DNA of 64,000 nucleotides from Prolixibacteraceae bacterium (GCA_028683385.1 JAQUIJ010000008.1:124001-188000); one strand, 5' to 3'; positions 40,590 to 51,339 are shown, counted from the first letter of the stretch. Notes: generated by a model not told the origin, from the letters alone. Numbers and translations: made by a program.

Positions 40590-43500
40590 ATGTCGCTATA
40601 CAAACTCATATTGAAATCGGCTTGGTTTTACCGAAAACTAAACCTGACGATTATCCTCGGAATTGCTTTAAGCACGGCCATTCTGGTTGGTGCGCTCATC
40701 ATTGGTGATTCGGTGAAATACAGTCTTCAGCAGATTACAGTTCAACGGTTGGGAAAAACCTCACAGGTGATTACTGCTGGCGAACGCTTGTTTAGGCAGC
40801 AATTGGCCACCGAATTGGCTGAAAAAAACGGAACTGAAACGGCAGCTTTGCTTCGCGCCAACGGGTTTGGGGTGATTGATGGTGGCGATCTTCGGATCAA
40901 TCAGTTGGCCGTTTGGGGTGTTGATGCGACGATCGGGAATTTTTCCAATTATCCTGAAGTATTTCAATTGCAAAACAATGAAGTGGCGATCAACGAAAAC
41001 CTGGCTTCTTTGTCAGGCCTGAAAGTGGGCGACGAATTCTTGCTTCGGGTCGATAAATTAAATACATTTCCGGCCAATACGCCTTTTGTTTCTGAAAAAG
41101 AGGCGACCGTTTCGTTTCGGGTTTCGGTTGCCCGAATCCTGAAGCCGGATGAGTTAGGAAATTTTAATCTGCGAAATATACAATCCGCTCCACGCAATGT
41201 TTTCCTGAATCTGGAATGGCTTAACCAACAGATGGGACTTCAGCAAAAGGCCAATGTTTTATTGGTCGGTGAAGTCATTTCTGATGCCGATTTGATTCAG
41301 AATTTGCAAAAATGCTGGACTTTGGATGATGTGAATCTGAAGATCAGGGAAAATCAGGAATTAAGCTATACTGAACTGATTTCAGATCGGGTGTTTGTTG
41401 AACCGGCAGTTTCGCAGTTTTGCCTGAACAAAATACCGGATTCACAGGTTATTTTCAGCTATTTCATTAATCAATTTACCCTGAACGGCAGGCAAACACC
41501 GTATTCGTTTGTTTCGTCCGACCCGAAACTTACAAGAAATCAAATGTCAGTGAGTAAATGGCTGGCCGACGATCTGAAAGTAAAACCGAATGATACCATC
41601 CGAGTTTCGTATTTCGAGGTTGGCCCACTTCGGAAACTGGTTTTGAAAGATACTGCCTTTGTGGTTAAAGATAGTTATACGTTGACCGGAGAAAAAGCCG
41701 ATCAGAATTTGATGCCGGTGATTCCCGGACTTTCTGATGCCGGAAATTGCCGCGACTGGAAGACAGGCGTACCAGTAGATTTGAAGCAAATCCGCCCACA
41801 GGATGAAGCCTACTGGAAAGCTTACAAAGGAACTCCTAAAGCGTTTGTTTCGCTCGAAACGGCTCAAAAACTGTGGGGAAACCGCTTCGGACAATCGACA
41901 GCTATTCGCGTCGGCGGATTGAAGAAAGCTGAATTTGAAAAACAACTTCTTGACGGACTTTTGCCGGCTCAATTGGGTTTCGAGGTGAAAGATGTAAAAA
42001 CCGACGGACTTGCGGCTGCCAGTGGGGGAACCGATTTTGGTGGTTTGTTTATCGGCCTTAGCTTTTTTGTGCTGTTTGCAGCGGTATTGCTGGCTTTCCT
42101 GTTGTTCAAACTCTATCTCGGATTCCGCAAAACCGAAATCGGAACGTTATCTGCACTTGGTTTTTCGTTTTCGGCGATTCGAAAACTGTTTGTGGACGAA
42201 GCTTCTATATTTGTACTGGTAGGTATTTTGCTCGGCATTCCGTTTGGGATCTATTACAACCACTTGATTTTAAAAGCCATCAATACAATTTGGGTTGATA
42301 TTGTGCGCACTTCGATTGTCGATATATACATTCGTCCGGTTTCGCTGATGATGGGAAGCCTGATTATTGCCGCAATGTCTTTCACTGCCATTTGGGTTAT
42401 ACTGAATCGTTTTCTGAAAAACGAAGCAGTTGCCTTGCAGCGAAAATCGGTTTCCGGAAAAGTAAAAAGCGGAAAACGTTCACTTTGGATTGGATTAGCG
42501 CTGATTGCTCTTTCAATCATCATTTTGTTTTCAATGGGCTTCCGGAGTGGTGAAATTAATCCTGAAATGTTCTTTATCAGTGGTTTTGGATTACTGCCTG
42601 GACTGATCCTGATTTTTGACTTTTGGATGCTCCGATTAGCGGTTCAGGAAAAAACCTTTCAATTCTCGTTGCGCTCTTTTTTGCTGAAACGGATTGCCGG
42701 TGAACGCCACCGTAATGTAATGATCGTGAGTTTTCTGTCGGTGGGCGTGTATCTGGTAGTCTCCACCGGACTGAACCGCAAAGACCTGACCTCACATGCC
42801 GATTTGCCGTCGTCGGGTACGGGCGGGTACAATTATTTTGTGGAAACGACCATGCCTGTGCTGTTTGACGCCAGCAGCAAGCAGGGTAGGGAAGACCTGA
42901 ATATTCCGACTAGTGCAGAGCTAGTGCAGTTTCAGTCGCAACCGGGCGACGATGCCAGTTGCCTGAACCTGAATAAAATTTCGCGACCACGTTTGATTGC
43001 CTGTAATCCGGCGGCTTTCGATCTGCGGGGTGCATTTACTTTTGCCACGCGAATGGACGATTTGGATGCACAGCATCCGTGGCTGACGCTGAATAAAACC
43101 CTTGCTGACGATGTCATTCCGGCAATTGCTGACCAAACCGTGATTCAGTGGGGACTGATGAAAAGCATTGGCGATACCATCTTGTATAAAACCGAGGATG
43201 GCAAGAATTTGAAACTGAAACTGGTTGGTGGACTGGCCAATTCGGTTTTTCAGGGCAATGTGATTATTGCCGAAGACCATTTCAACCGGGCATTCCCCTC
43301 GGTGAGTGGTTCAAACATTTTCCTGATTGATGCGCCGGATACCACATCGGTTGCAACCGATTTACAAACCGGAATGCGTAATTACGGCCCTGAAGTCAGC
43401 AAAACGACAGATCGGTTATTGAATTTTTATACCATCGAAAATACTTACCTGAATATTTTCCTGATGCTGGGTGCATTGGGACTTTTAATCGGCACACTCG

Positions 43501-43823
43501 GTCTTGGAATTCTAATTTTCCGGATCACCTTTGAGCAAATTCCCGAATACGCCTTGCTGCTTTCGCTGGGTTTTTCCAAATCCATTATTCAGCGGATGGT
43601 GATGCGCGAAAAGTTCTTCCTCATGGTAGTTGCCGTATTGATTGGCCTGATTCCGGCAGTACTGAGCGGCTTGCCAACCTTACTTTCTTCGCTTTACGCC
43701 GGACTGTGGATTTGGCTACCAGCCATTTCGGTATTGGTTATTTTCAGCGGGACCATTTTTAGCCTGATTGCTATCCGAATGGCTTTCAAACAAAATCTGG
43801 TGCAGGCGCTGCGGAATGAATAG
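40590..43823 (+). CDS. Large ABC transporter permease, FtsX/MacB-like (two fused halves)
   Basis: A 1077-residue inner-membrane permease. One helix near the N-terminus (LNLTIILGIALSTAILVGALIIG) precedes a large periplasmic MacB_PCD-like domain. Then come FtsX-type helices (about residues 480-690), a second periplasmic domain (about 740-940) and a last FtsX helix set (about 955-1070), as in the double-permease layout of LolCE-like or DUF214 exporters. It should work with the ATPase at 39043. ATG 40590 (MSLYKLILKS) replaces an upstream TTG at 40548. Substrate unknown. Confidence 0.85.
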   Translation: MSLYKLILKSAWFYRKLNLTIILGIALSTAILVGALIIGDSVKYSLQQITVQRLGKTSQVITAGERLFRQQLATELAEKNGTETAALLRANGFGVIDGGDLRINQLAVWGVDATIGNFSNYPEVFQLQNNEVAINENLASLSGLKVGDEFLLRVDKLNTFPANTPFVSEKEATVSFRVSVARILKPDELGNFNLRNIQSAPRNVFLNLEWLNQQMGLQQKANVLLVGEVISDADLIQNLQKCWTLDDVNLKIRENQELSYTELISDRVFVEPAVSQFCLNKIPDSQVIFSYFINQFTLNGRQTPYSFVSSDPKLTRNQMSVSKWLADDLKVKPNDTIRVSYFEVGPLRKLVLKDTAFVVKDSYTLTGEKADQNLMPVIPGLSDAGNCRDWKTGVPVDLKQIRPQDEAYWKAYKGTPKAFVSLETAQKLWGNRFGQSTAIRVGGLKKAEFEKQLLDGLLPAQLGFEVKDVKTDGLAAASGGTDFGGLFIGLSFFVLFAAVLLAFLLFKLYLGFRKTEIGTLSALGFSFSAIRKLFVDEASIFVLVGILLGIPFGIYYNHLILKAINTIWVDIVRTSIVDIYIRPVSLMMGSLIIAAMSFTAIWVILNRFLKNEAVALQRKSVSGKVKSGKRSLWIGLALIALSIIILFSMGFRSGEINPEMFFISGFGLLPGLILIFDFWMLRLAVQEKTFQFSLRSFLLKRIAGERHRNVMIVSFLSVGVYLVVSTGLNRKDLTSHADLPSSGTGGYNYFVETTMPVLFDASSKQGREDLNIPTSAELVQFQSQPGDDASCLNLNKISRPRLIACNPAAFDLRGAFTFATRMDDLDAQHPWLTLNKTLADDVIPAIADQTVIQWGLMKSIGDTILYKTEDGKNLKLKLVGGLANSVFQGNVIIAEDHFNRAFPSVSGSNIFLIDAPDTTSVATDLQTGMRNYGPEVSKTTDRLLNFYTIENTYLNIFLMLGALGLLIGTLGLGILIFRITFEQIPEYALLLSLGFSKSIIQRMVMREKFFLMVVAVLIGLIPAVLSGLPTLLSSLYAGLWIWLPAISVLVIFSGTIFSLIAIRMAFKQNLVQALRNE

Positions 43824-44014
43824 TTTGCCTTCGGTTACCAAAAAGCAATCAATAGGTCAAAGTGTGCTTATTATTGAGGAATTGGAGATTATTTAGAGGA
43901 TAAGCAATTTCTTTATATCCATTCAAATAACAAGTATAAGGGCTATTGCGACATAGAAAATTGCAGGAATAGGGCTTTTCTTTCCTCAATGTGTTTCGTT
44001 GGATTTTTCTTGCA

Positions 44015-44137
44015 CTAATAACTGTTTAACCACAAAACAGTTAGTGATAGCAATAAAGATGCTATGGTCATTATTGCGAAAATTAAATTTGCCCACTTAT
44101 CTAATATCTTATGCTTTTCAATCATAACATTTTTCAT
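44015..44137 (-). CDS. Possible 40-residue single-helix membrane protein
   Basis: The frame begins MKNVMIEKHKILDKWANLIF and ends with a hydrophobic helix (FAIMTIASLLLSLTVLWL) and NSY before TAG. A charged N-terminus plus one helix suits a real small membrane protein, but no Shine-Dalgarno or known relative is recognised. It could also be a decayed gene fragment, given the nearby minus-strand hydrophobic stretch in another frame. Confidence 0.35.
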   Translation of the reverse strand: MKNVMIEKHKILDKWANLIFAIMTIASLLLSLTVLWLNSY

Positions 44138-44224
44138 AGTGCATATTTTAAAATTATTTAGTAGAACTTAAAATTTCTGAATGTAAATATCTATTTATTG
44201 CGATAATGGATTTTCTAATAATTA

Positions 44225-44242
44225 TTTTAGAATATTCTAAAA
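44225..44242. promoter_or_regulatory. Perfect 18-base palindrome ttttagaatattctaaaa
   Basis: Two 9-base half-sites meet without a spacer in an otherwise unstructured AT-rich region; a nearly symmetric extension (attatt...aataat) makes it longer. It has the form of a dimeric regulator's operator, about 90 bases upstream of the small minus-strand ORF. Chance in AT-rich DNA cannot be excluded. Confidence 0.35.
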
Positions 44243-44991
44243 ATAATGACAATAGAAATTATTGTTATTTTGTTTAGTAAATATATTGCGGATAATTGTT
44301 TGAGTCAATAGGTAATTTCCGCCCTGCATTAAATTGATGATTTGTAATTACTTAAATAAATAAAAAAGAATTAGTTCCTGTTTGTGGCTTATTAAACTGG
44401 AAAAGCATCAGATGTTTTTGTTGTTTTTTATAATTAGAAATTCTATTTATAGAAATATAAAACTGGAAACTGAAAACGGCATAAATCCCACAATACATTA
44501 CTACTTTTTAACTCAGTCTGTATGGTAAGTTCGGAATCTTTTGGTCATGTATTTTTGTTCAAAAAATAACCAGAGCCAAATAATTATTAGCCTTTATGTT
44601 GGTTATAAACAATGAAATGTCATAGTTGAATGCAATCATTTAAACATTAATGTAATTGAATAAACGGTGATATTTTCAATGCCAGTTCATGACATGTTAT
44701 AAGTGATTTTTCAGTTTTTGCATTACAAACAGCGGGTTGGATGGTTTTTTTTATAGAATAAATATTCTTCCGTAGATAGTTGACGGTTTAAATGAAGAGG
44801 AGAATTTATTAGATTTTCTTTTTGACTTTTAATAAATTTTCAAGCAATGCTCATATTTTTACAAACAAACATAAGGAGTTGTTTTTCGACCGTTTCACTT
44901 GACTGAGGCATGAAACAAATGAATTGCTAATTCAAAACTATTCCGTATCTTTTTTGCTCGATTTCAGAATGTTAAACTAAACGCTATAAAA

Positions 44992-45654
44992 ATGAGTAAA
45001 GTGGTCAAATTTGGTGAAGATGTTAAAGGTTATGAAATTCCGGTTTTAAATGAACGGGAAATACGTGCTGCTGCCGGAATATTATTTGTTTGGGCATTTC
45101 TTTCGGTTCTGATGGCTATTATGAAAGGGAGTTTTGTTTCTCTAAAGTATTTTATTCTCGCCTTTCTAGTCGATTTTCTGATTCGGTTATTTATCAGCCC
45201 CAGGTTTTCGCCAACCCTGATCATTGGACGACTCATTGTCCGCAGACAGACACCAGAATATGTAGGTGCAGCTCAAAAGAAGTTTGCCTGGGTAATTGGG
45301 CTGGTTTTAGTATTGATCATGCTGGTTTTGGTTGTGTTCGTCAATTCATACAGTGCAATTACCGGCTTGATCTGTTTGATTTGCCTGATATTCCTGCTAT
45401 TTGAATCGGCTTTCGGAATTTGTTTGGGTTGCCTGTTTTATGGATGGTTTTACGGAAAGAAAGCGCAGTACTGCCCCGGCGAGGTTTGCGAGATAAAAGA
45501 CCGGCATGAGATTCAGAAAACGTCGTGGACACAAATCCTTATTGTTTTAGGCTTTATTGCTTTTATCGCATTGTCCATTTCTTTATTTCAGGAGAAGTTT
45601 AGCGAAAAGCCACAGGATTTATTTAAAATTATCGAATCGGCTCAATCGAAATAA
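44992..45654 (+). CDS. DUF4395-family membrane protein
   Basis: A 220-residue protein with five or six helices. DUF4395 features visible are VLNEREIRAAAGILF at the N-terminus, FSPTLIIGRLIVRRQTPEYVGAAQKKFAW in the middle, and FGICLGCLFYGWFYGKKAQYCPGEVC, whose cysteines lie at the membrane edge. Relatives often accompany thiol or sulfur enzymes, so a redox role is possible but unproven. It is convergent with the sensor kinase, 38 bases apart, with no clear shared terminator. Confidence 0.82.
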   Translation: MSKVVKFGEDVKGYEIPVLNEREIRAAAGILFVWAFLSVLMAIMKGSFVSLKYFILAFLVDFLIRLFISPRFSPTLIIGRLIVRRQTPEYVGAAQKKFAWVIGLVLVLIMLVLVVFVNSYSAITGLICLICLIFLLFESAFGICLGCLFYGWFYGKKAQYCPGEVCEIKDRHEIQKTSWTQILIVLGFIAFIALSISLFQEKFSEKPQDLFKIIESAQSK

Positions 45655-45692
45655 GATTTGTTATAGTTATAAATACGGCATTCAGTCGATTA

Positions 45693-47714
45693 TTAAACTG
45701 CTGACTTTGCCGGAATGGTGAAATAGAATGAGCTCCCTACACCCGGAGAACTGTTTACCCAAATTGTCCCGTTGTTTTTATACACAAATTCTTTGCAAAG
45801 GATTAATCCCAGTCCCGAACCGTCTTCGTTGTTAGTTCCTTTACGTTTGACTGTCGAATCGATTTGGAACAGGTTTCGTGCATCTTCTTCGGAAATGCCT
45901 ATTCCTGAATCTTTAACACAAATGCTGATTTGATCGGTGATTTGAATTGCAGATACTTCTATCAGCCCGTTTTCGGGAGTAAATTTAATTGCATTGTTAA
46001 TGAGGTTCCTCAATACGGTCTCAATCATCAGCGGGTCAGCAAACAGGATCAGATCATTGTCGTATTCAATTTTAATTTCGATATTCTTTTGTTCGGCTAA
46101 AGATCGCAGCACGCTTACCGAATTCTCAATGATCTTTTTAAATTCAATATTACGGGGACTAAATATTAGTCTTCCAGTTTGCGATCTCGACCATTCGAGA
46201 AGGTTTTGTAGCAACCGGAAAATATTGTTGGTTGAATGGTGAATATCTGAAGCAAACTTTCTTCGTTCATCTTCAGTAAAATGTTCATAGTCTTTACTCA
46301 ATAGCCACGAATACCCCATTACTGTGTGAAATGGGTTCTTTAAATCATGCGCAATGATCGAGAAGAACTTATTTTTTGAGGCATTTAATACTTTGAGTTC
46401 ATTTTCGCTCTGCTCAATTGTTTTGTTTTTTTGTTCAAGTAATTGATTCAACTTAATTTTGTCGTAATACCTGATGAGTACATAAAATACGAAAATAAGC
46501 AGTAATGCAGCCGTCACAAATCCAAGTATCTTGAGCTGTCGGTTTTTTTGCAATTGTACATCCGTTAAGTCCTGTTGGGCTTGCAGACGGATAATTTCAT
46601 TTTGTTTCTTTTCTGTTTCATATTGTTTTTCGAGATTGGCAATCTGATCGAGCTTCTGTTTTTCAGTTATACTATCGTTGTATTGCGAGGATAGAATGCG
46701 GTATTCTAAGGCATGCTTGTAATCGCCTTTCTTTTGGTAAACTTCCGACAGACCCTGATAAAGCTGCTTTTTTAGGAATAACTCTCTTTTAAATTGATTA
46801 GCAAGCTGTATGCTCTTTTTGTAGGCTGAAATTGATTCATCTAATTTGCCTTGTTTTCCTAAAATATTGGCTATGCCAAACTGGATATTTGGCTCATAAT
46901 GGAGCCATCCAAGCTCCTGAAATTTTCTCCAGGCCAAATTGAAATAGTTGATTGCGCTGTTTAGGCTATCCGGATAATTTGGCAGAATCCAGGCCATGTT
47001 CGAAAGTGAAACTGCGTAGCGATCATCTTGCCTGACTTTCTTAAAAAGGTACAAGGCTTTATGGTAATTAATCAATGAAGAATCTGGCATTTTCATTCGG
47101 CTGTATGTTGCCCCCAGATAGTCGTAATCAATAGCCAAACTTGCGGTATCGTGAATGGTTTGGTTGATGTTTATTGCTTTCCGGAAATAACTAATTGCTT
47201 CATTCACATTATCCATCTCGTTATGCACCAATCCAATATTGCCAAGAAGTTCAGCGGTGTAATCCAAATCTCTTTTTGCCAATTTTATTCCTTCAAGATA
47301 GCTGGCAATGGCTTCTTTACTTCTCGACATATTGAAATTCGAAATGCCAATGTATCTGTAACATTTGGTCATGCCTGAAGTATCGTTTAGTTGACGATAC
47401 ATTTCCAAAGCTTTTTGGTATTTTTTTATTGCCTCGGTAAAGTCTCTGGCCGTGTAAAGAATTCTCGCTGAATAGTAAACTGAGGTGGCTTGTTCGGGTA
47501 ATTGTTTATTGGCAACTGCGAGTTCAAATGCCTTTTTATTGTATCGATTACTTAAAGAGGAATCTTTAACAGTCGCATTTACAAGTTCTAAATAAATGGT
47601 TGTCTTTTGGACATTGCTGGCTTTTTCACAAAGGCTCAATAAACTATCCACTTTAGTTTGGCCAGAAGTTGTTGTAGCGAATAAAAGACCAATAAATACG
47701 TATAAAAGTCGCAT
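45693..47714 (-). CDS. TPR-sensor histidine kinase
   Basis: A 673-residue sensor kinase. The signal peptide (GLLFATTTSGQ) leads a periplasmic region of about seven TPRs (residues 40-370), then a coiled coil, a membrane helix (LGFVTAALLLIFVFYVLI, about 400), a second coiled coil, HisKA (SIIAHDLKNPFHTVMGY) and HATPase_c (NLINNAIKFTPENG, DSGIGISEEDA, GSGLGLILCKEF). No receiver is attached and no response regulator lies next to it, so its partner is elsewhere. The TPRs replace a normal sensor domain, a common Bacteroidota plan; the signal is unknown. Confidence 0.9.
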   Translation of the reverse strand: MRLLYVFIGLLFATTTSGQTKVDSLLSLCEKASNVQKTTIYLELVNATVKDSSLSNRYNKKAFELAVANKQLPEQATSVYYSARILYTARDFTEAIKKYQKALEMYRQLNDTSGMTKCYRYIGISNFNMSRSKEAIASYLEGIKLAKRDLDYTAELLGNIGLVHNEMDNVNEAISYFRKAININQTIHDTASLAIDYDYLGATYSRMKMPDSSLINYHKALYLFKKVRQDDRYAVSLSNMAWILPNYPDSLNSAINYFNLAWRKFQELGWLHYEPNIQFGIANILGKQGKLDESISAYKKSIQLANQFKRELFLKKQLYQGLSEVYQKKGDYKHALEYRILSSQYNDSITEKQKLDQIANLEKQYETEKKQNEIIRLQAQQDLTDVQLQKNRQLKILGFVTAALLLIFVFYVLIRYYDKIKLNQLLEQKNKTIEQSENELKVLNASKNKFFSIIAHDLKNPFHTVMGYSWLLSKDYEHFTEDERRKFASDIHHSTNNIFRLLQNLLEWSRSQTGRLIFSPRNIEFKKIIENSVSVLRSLAEQKNIEIKIEYDNDLILFADPLMIETVLRNLINNAIKFTPENGLIEVSAIQITDQISICVKDSGIGISEEDARNLFQIDSTVKRKGTNNEDGSGLGLILCKEFVYKNNGTIWVNSSPGVGSSFYFTIPAKSAV

Positions 47715-47879
47715 CAGGGGTAGTTTTTTTAGATGCGGAAAATTAAATATTTTTTGGAGAAGGCAATCGTCTGTGGTAAATTTTAATCAAATGGAATTTA
47801 ATGTTTTTGGTTAGATCGTGAACTTACCTACGATTCAGTGAATCATCGTATTTAGATTTAGTGCCTGACTTTTAGAATC

Positions 47880-48314
47880 TCAATCCTGATTTCCCGGAAT
47901 TGCGATCTCGTTTTTCCGGGGTTTGATGAAAAAGATGCTGATGATGATCCATCCAATCCAGAACAGGTATCCTCCGATATGAAAACGATCACCCAATATT
48001 CCGTGTGAGAATGTTTTGAAATCTAAATAAGTATAATACAGACCGAGTACGGCCAGGAATATAAAAGCAGCCTGGATAGTCAGATTGATACTTCGGCGGT
48101 ATCTTTTCAAAATCTGATATTGAACGATTTCCAAAACTACCCAGATGACCCAGATCAATAAGGCTCCTTTCCACCAGGAGCTTAAAAACTTGTATTCCCG
48201 ATGCAAAACATGGATTCCTACTTTACCAACGAGTGATGCTTTGGAAAGTGTCCAGCCTGCGATGACGGCAAGCGGCACCAATATGGCGTTTAAAGCGATT
48301 ATTCGTTTGTTCAT
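47880..48314 (-). CDS. Hypothetical four-helix membrane protein
   Basis: A 144-residue protein with four hydrophobic helices (IIALNAILVPLAVIAGWTL, GALLIWVIWVVLEIVQY, AAFIFLAVLGLYYTYL, GGYLFWIGWIIISIFFI). I recognise no family motif. It is downstream of nagB on the same strand but separated from it by a terminator-like hairpin, so it is probably a separate unit. Confidence 0.65.
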   Translation of the reverse strand: MNKRIIALNAILVPLAVIAGWTLSKASLVGKVGIHVLHREYKFLSSWWKGALLIWVIWVVLEIVQYQILKRYRRSINLTIQAAFIFLAVLGLYYTYLDFKTFSHGILGDRFHIGGYLFWIGWIIISIFFIKPRKNEIAIPGNQD

Positions 48315-48340
48315 CTGTAGTCGTTTTAAAGATCCGGAAC

Positions 48341-48377
48341 AAAAAGTCAGGGCTTCATTTGGAGTGAAACCCTGACT
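48341..48377 (-). terminator. Rho-independent terminator downstream of nagB
   Basis: On the minus strand, agtcaggg and ccctgact form an 8-bp stem extended by ttca/tgaa after one mismatch, followed by TTTTTGTT. It lies about 117 bases past the nagB stop. Confidence 0.75.
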
Positions 48378-48390
48378 AAATTATACGTTA

Positions 48391-48477
48391 TTCTGAACTC
48401 CCTGCCCGCTCGCTTGTCAGGCGGAGTTTCAGGATCTCAATAGAGCAATGAATTGAATCTCGAAATGAATTCGGGGT
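48391..48477. repeat. Two-hairpin intergenic repeat, copy 2
   Basis: Same order as 38964-39022: tctgaact...gtttcaggatctc, then cgaaatgaattcggggtga. The first hairpin is enlarged by a cctgcc...ggcgg insert. It sits between nagB and its terminator. Confidence 0.7.
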
Positions 48478-48493
48478 GATGAGCAGTCAGGTT

Positions 48494-49321
48494 TTACCAA
48501 ATCAAATCAGAGTTTAGCAAACTGCCCGGATTGAGATTTTTTTCTTCGATTGATTTAAAGTGTTTGTAGGTTCCTACTTTCAATTCGTAGGTTGCCTGTT
48601 CATCGCATACAATCATTCCACGCGGATGCAATTGCAGTGCGCTAATGGTCCACATGTGGTTCACACCCTCTTCAATGGCATGTTGCAGAGCGCGGGCTTT
48701 GTTATAGCCATTTACGATGATTAAAACTTCTTTCGAGTCCATTACAGTGCCAACGCCAACAGTAAGAGATGAGTCAGGCACTTTATTCACATCGTTGTCG
48801 AAAAAGCGCGAATTGGCTACTTTGGTATCGAAATTCAATTCTTTGTCGCGGGTGCGCGATGCCAGTGACGATCCGGGTTCGTTGAACGCAACATGCCCAT
48901 CGGCGCCAATTCCACCAAGGAATAAGTCAATTCCGCCATATGCTTTGATTTTATCTTCGTAGGCCTGACATTCGGCTTTGAGGTCAGGTGCATTCCCATT
49001 CAGTAGATTCGCATTTTCAGGTCGAATATCAATATGACTGAAGAAATTCGTCCACATAAATGTATAGTAACTTTGTGGATGATCTTTCGGAATACCTACA
49101 TATTCGTCCATGTTAAAGGTTACTACGTTTTTAAACGAAACCACGCCTGCCTGATGTAATTTGATCAGTTCCCGGTAAATGCCCAGCGGCGAAGAGCCTG
49201 TTGGCAGCCCCAATACATAAGGTTTTTCGGTAGTTGGCTTAGCCAGAATAATCTTCCGTGCCATATAATTAGCAGCCCATTGGGATGCCAGTTCGTAGTT
49301 GTCCTGAATAATAAGTCTCAT
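48494..49321 (-). CDS. nagB: Glucosamine-6-phosphate deaminase
   Basis: Converts glucosamine 6-phosphate to fructose 6-phosphate and ammonia in the cytoplasm. The 275-residue protein matches NagB of about 266 residues: [34 protein letters not shown] (catalytic Asp), and [17 protein letters not shown] (catalytic His/Glu). It is the last gene of a tight minus-strand operon (hypothetical, methyltransferase, DUF4954, nagB) with 3-11-base gaps. This could feed amino sugars from or to the polymer made by the GH18-NodB-GT2 enzyme, but that is inference. Confidence 0.94.
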   Translation of the reverse strand: MRLIIQDNYELASQWAANYMARKIILAKPTTEKPYVLGLPTGSSPLGIYRELIKLHQAGVVSFKNVVTFNMDEYVGIPKDHPQSYYTFMWTNFFSHIDIRPENANLLNGNAPDLKAECQAYEDKIKAYGGIDLFLGGIGADGHVAFNEPGSSLASRTRDKELNFDTKVANSRFFDNDVNKVPDSSLTVGVGTVMDSKEVLIIVNGYNKARALQHAIEEGVNHMWTISALQLHPRGMIVCDEQATYELKVGTYKHFKSIEEKNLNPGSLLNSDLIW

Positions 49322-49326
49322 AATAT

Positions 49327-51339
49327 TTAGTTGTGATTTGATTTTTCAATTACTGATAATTTTTCAAGTATTTTTTCGCCAAGCAATGTCTTCCTTTTAA
49401 TGTGACTGACAATTTCATTGACGAAATCGTTGTTTTCGAAATTGCCTCTAACTTTTTCGAAATCAAGTTTTTGTGTAGTTTTATTTCCGTCCATTCCGAA
49501 GCCAGTCATTGAATCCAACCTGAATTCCTTTTTTGCATCTTCATAAAGCATTTCGTCCAATCCGATCACACTTTCTTTCCATTTTTTGATCAGCAAAATA
49601 ACGTCATTTATGGTTAGGTCATCAATTTTTTTACCGGTTTTTTCGACTAATAATTGCGAGGCCCAAATCCATTCGTATTCATAATAACTGTTGTGCAAGT
49701 TTCTGAATTCCAGTTCTATCTCTTCCAAACTTGCCAATTCCTTACGTTCTATGCTTTTGATCAGCTTGTGGATTTCAGTCTTGGGAGCAATCAATCCGGA
49801 TAAATCGCTCCATTCTCCTTCGCCAATGCTGTGTTTTGGTTTCAGGCAATCAATAAGTTCTTTCCATGTTTGAACGTTGCATTTTTCGAGGCGCGAAATA
49901 ACAGAGTTTCCCAGGAATTTATAGATAGCTTTATCGTAGAGGTTAATTCCTTTTTCCAAAGCACTTCTGCTGATCAGTGTATTCCGGTAAGCAAAAACTT
50001 CGGTTGTTTCTCCTGAAATTTCTTTCAAACTGTGCAGAATATCAAGTCCTTTTTGCATTTTTTTAATGGTGAACGGACTGAGAAGGTTGAAGTTGATGCA
50101 ATCCAATTTCTCCGGATCATTGCGTCGGTCGCGTCGAGGCCATTTCATCACGTCACGAATGGTTCCAACACTTCGAAGATTAATTCCGGGAGCAATCCAA
50201 CTGTCGTCTTTATTTTCAATCAGGTACGAAAACGGAAGGTCAGAGGTGTCGGTATTTTTATAATGTCGGCCCATGACAAGCGTGAATGCGCCTATTTTTG
50301 CAGGCCAGAGAATGTATGAGTCAGAGGTGGTTTTCGAGCCACGTTCTACAATTCCATGATGAATAGGTCCAAGTTTGTACATGTGATTGCTCTGATTGGA
50401 GCCGCTACCGGCGTTACAAAACGAGAACATTCCAGCAATTAATAAAGTCGATTTATGATGTGTTACCGTGTATGGGCCGCCAAAAATTGAACAGGCTTCG
50501 CCATGAAACCCTTGACAATTGGCAAAAAACAAAGAGTTTTCAGCCGAATATTGTTTTCCTAAAGTACAACCCTGACCAATAAAACAATTAGAGACAATGC
50601 TTCCATCGGATATTTCAGCTCCGGAAGAAACAATAAAGTTTTCGGCCAAAATACCAGCGCCTAGTTTTACCGGGGCAAATTTGTTGCTGTTTACCGATCC
50701 ATTTTCAAGTCGGGTACAACCCTTAACCTGGCTGTAAGGTCCGAACTTTACATCTTTAATCAGGCGACAGTTTCGGATTACAGAATATTCACCGATGGTT
50801 CCGCGGTTGCTTTTCACCGAATTGGCATAGTCTGTAATTTTCGACTCTAACTCTTCAATCAGGCAATGACGATGTTTATACCAGGCCTGAAAATAAGCCA
50901 GGTGTGCTGATAATTTATCGTAAATTATAACACCGCGGCCACCTGTTTCGTCGAGCGTCGAGACTTTTATTCCGTTTCCAAAGGTGCTTTCTTCGTCGAT
51001 GTAACACAATTCAATGTTCTCAACAATAACATGATCGTGTACATCGTAGTTGGCCATGTAATTCGAAATCTGGCTTATATAAACATGGTCGCCAATGGTA
51101 CAGTTGTGAATGGTCGAGTTGTACAAGCCACAATTTCTGACAATTCCACCATTGAACTCAACAGTTCCGGAGTTGTCGCCAATTTTTATGCATCCGGAGA
51201 ATTGTACATTTCGAATATTCTGAGGAATGAATACCTGACTTACAAGAATCTGATCCCAATCTGTGGCCGAAACACCTTGCTGTTTTAGAATTTCTATTTC
51301 CGATGCGGAAAGTGGTCTGTAATCCTGATTGTCTTTCAA
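49327..51339 (-). CDS. DUF4954-family left-handed beta-helix protein
   Basis: A 670-residue protein. The N-terminal 390 residues are hexapeptide-type left-handed beta-helix, with many short isoleucine/valine/asparagine turns ([42 protein letters not shown]), as in nucleotidyl- and acyltransferases. The C-terminal half is helical ([21 protein letters not shown]). The protein matches the Bacteroidota DUF4954 family; activity is unknown, but close coupling to nagB (5-base gap) suggests sugar-nucleotide or amino-sugar metabolism. Confidence 0.85.
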   Translation of the reverse strand: MKDNQDYRPLSASEIEILKQQGVSATDWDQILVSQVFIPQNIRNVQFSGCIKIGDNSGTVEFNGGIVRNCGLYNSTIHNCTIGDHVYISQISNYMANYDVHDHVIVENIELCYIDEESTFGNGIKVSTLDETGGRGVIIYDKLSAHLAYFQAWYKHRHCLIEELESKITDYANSVKSNRGTIGEYSVIRNCRLIKDVKFGPYSQVKGCTRLENGSVNSNKFAPVKLGAGILAENFIVSSGAEISDGSIVSNCFIGQGCTLGKQYSAENSLFFANCQGFHGEACSIFGGPYTVTHHKSTLLIAGMFSFCNAGSGSNQSNHMYKLGPIHHGIVERGSKTTSDSYILWPAKIGAFTLVMGRHYKNTDTSDLPFSYLIENKDDSWIAPGINLRSVGTIRDVMKWPRRDRRNDPEKLDCINFNLLSPFTIKKMQKGLDILHSLKEISGETTEVFAYRNTLISRSALEKGINLYDKAIYKFLGNSVISRLEKCNVQTWKELIDCLKPKHSIGEGEWSDLSGLIAPKTEIHKLIKSIERKELASLEEIELEFRNLHNSYYEYEWIWASQLLVEKTGKKIDDLTINDVILLIKKWKESVIGLDEMLYEDAKKEFRLDSMTGFGMDGNKTTQKLDFEKVRGNFENNDFVNEIVSHIKRKTLLGEKILEKLSVIEKSNHN

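Larger units (their letters stand above)
43824..44991. other. 1.17-kb AT-rich region with almost no coding capacity
   Basis: Apart from one possible 40-codon gene on the minus strand (44015-44137) and the palindrome at 44225, I see no gene, tRNA or terminator. A minus-strand stretch just past that ORF reads KKSPIPAIFYVAIALILVI before a stop but lacks a start codon, so a decayed membrane-protein gene is possible. Confidence 0.6.
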
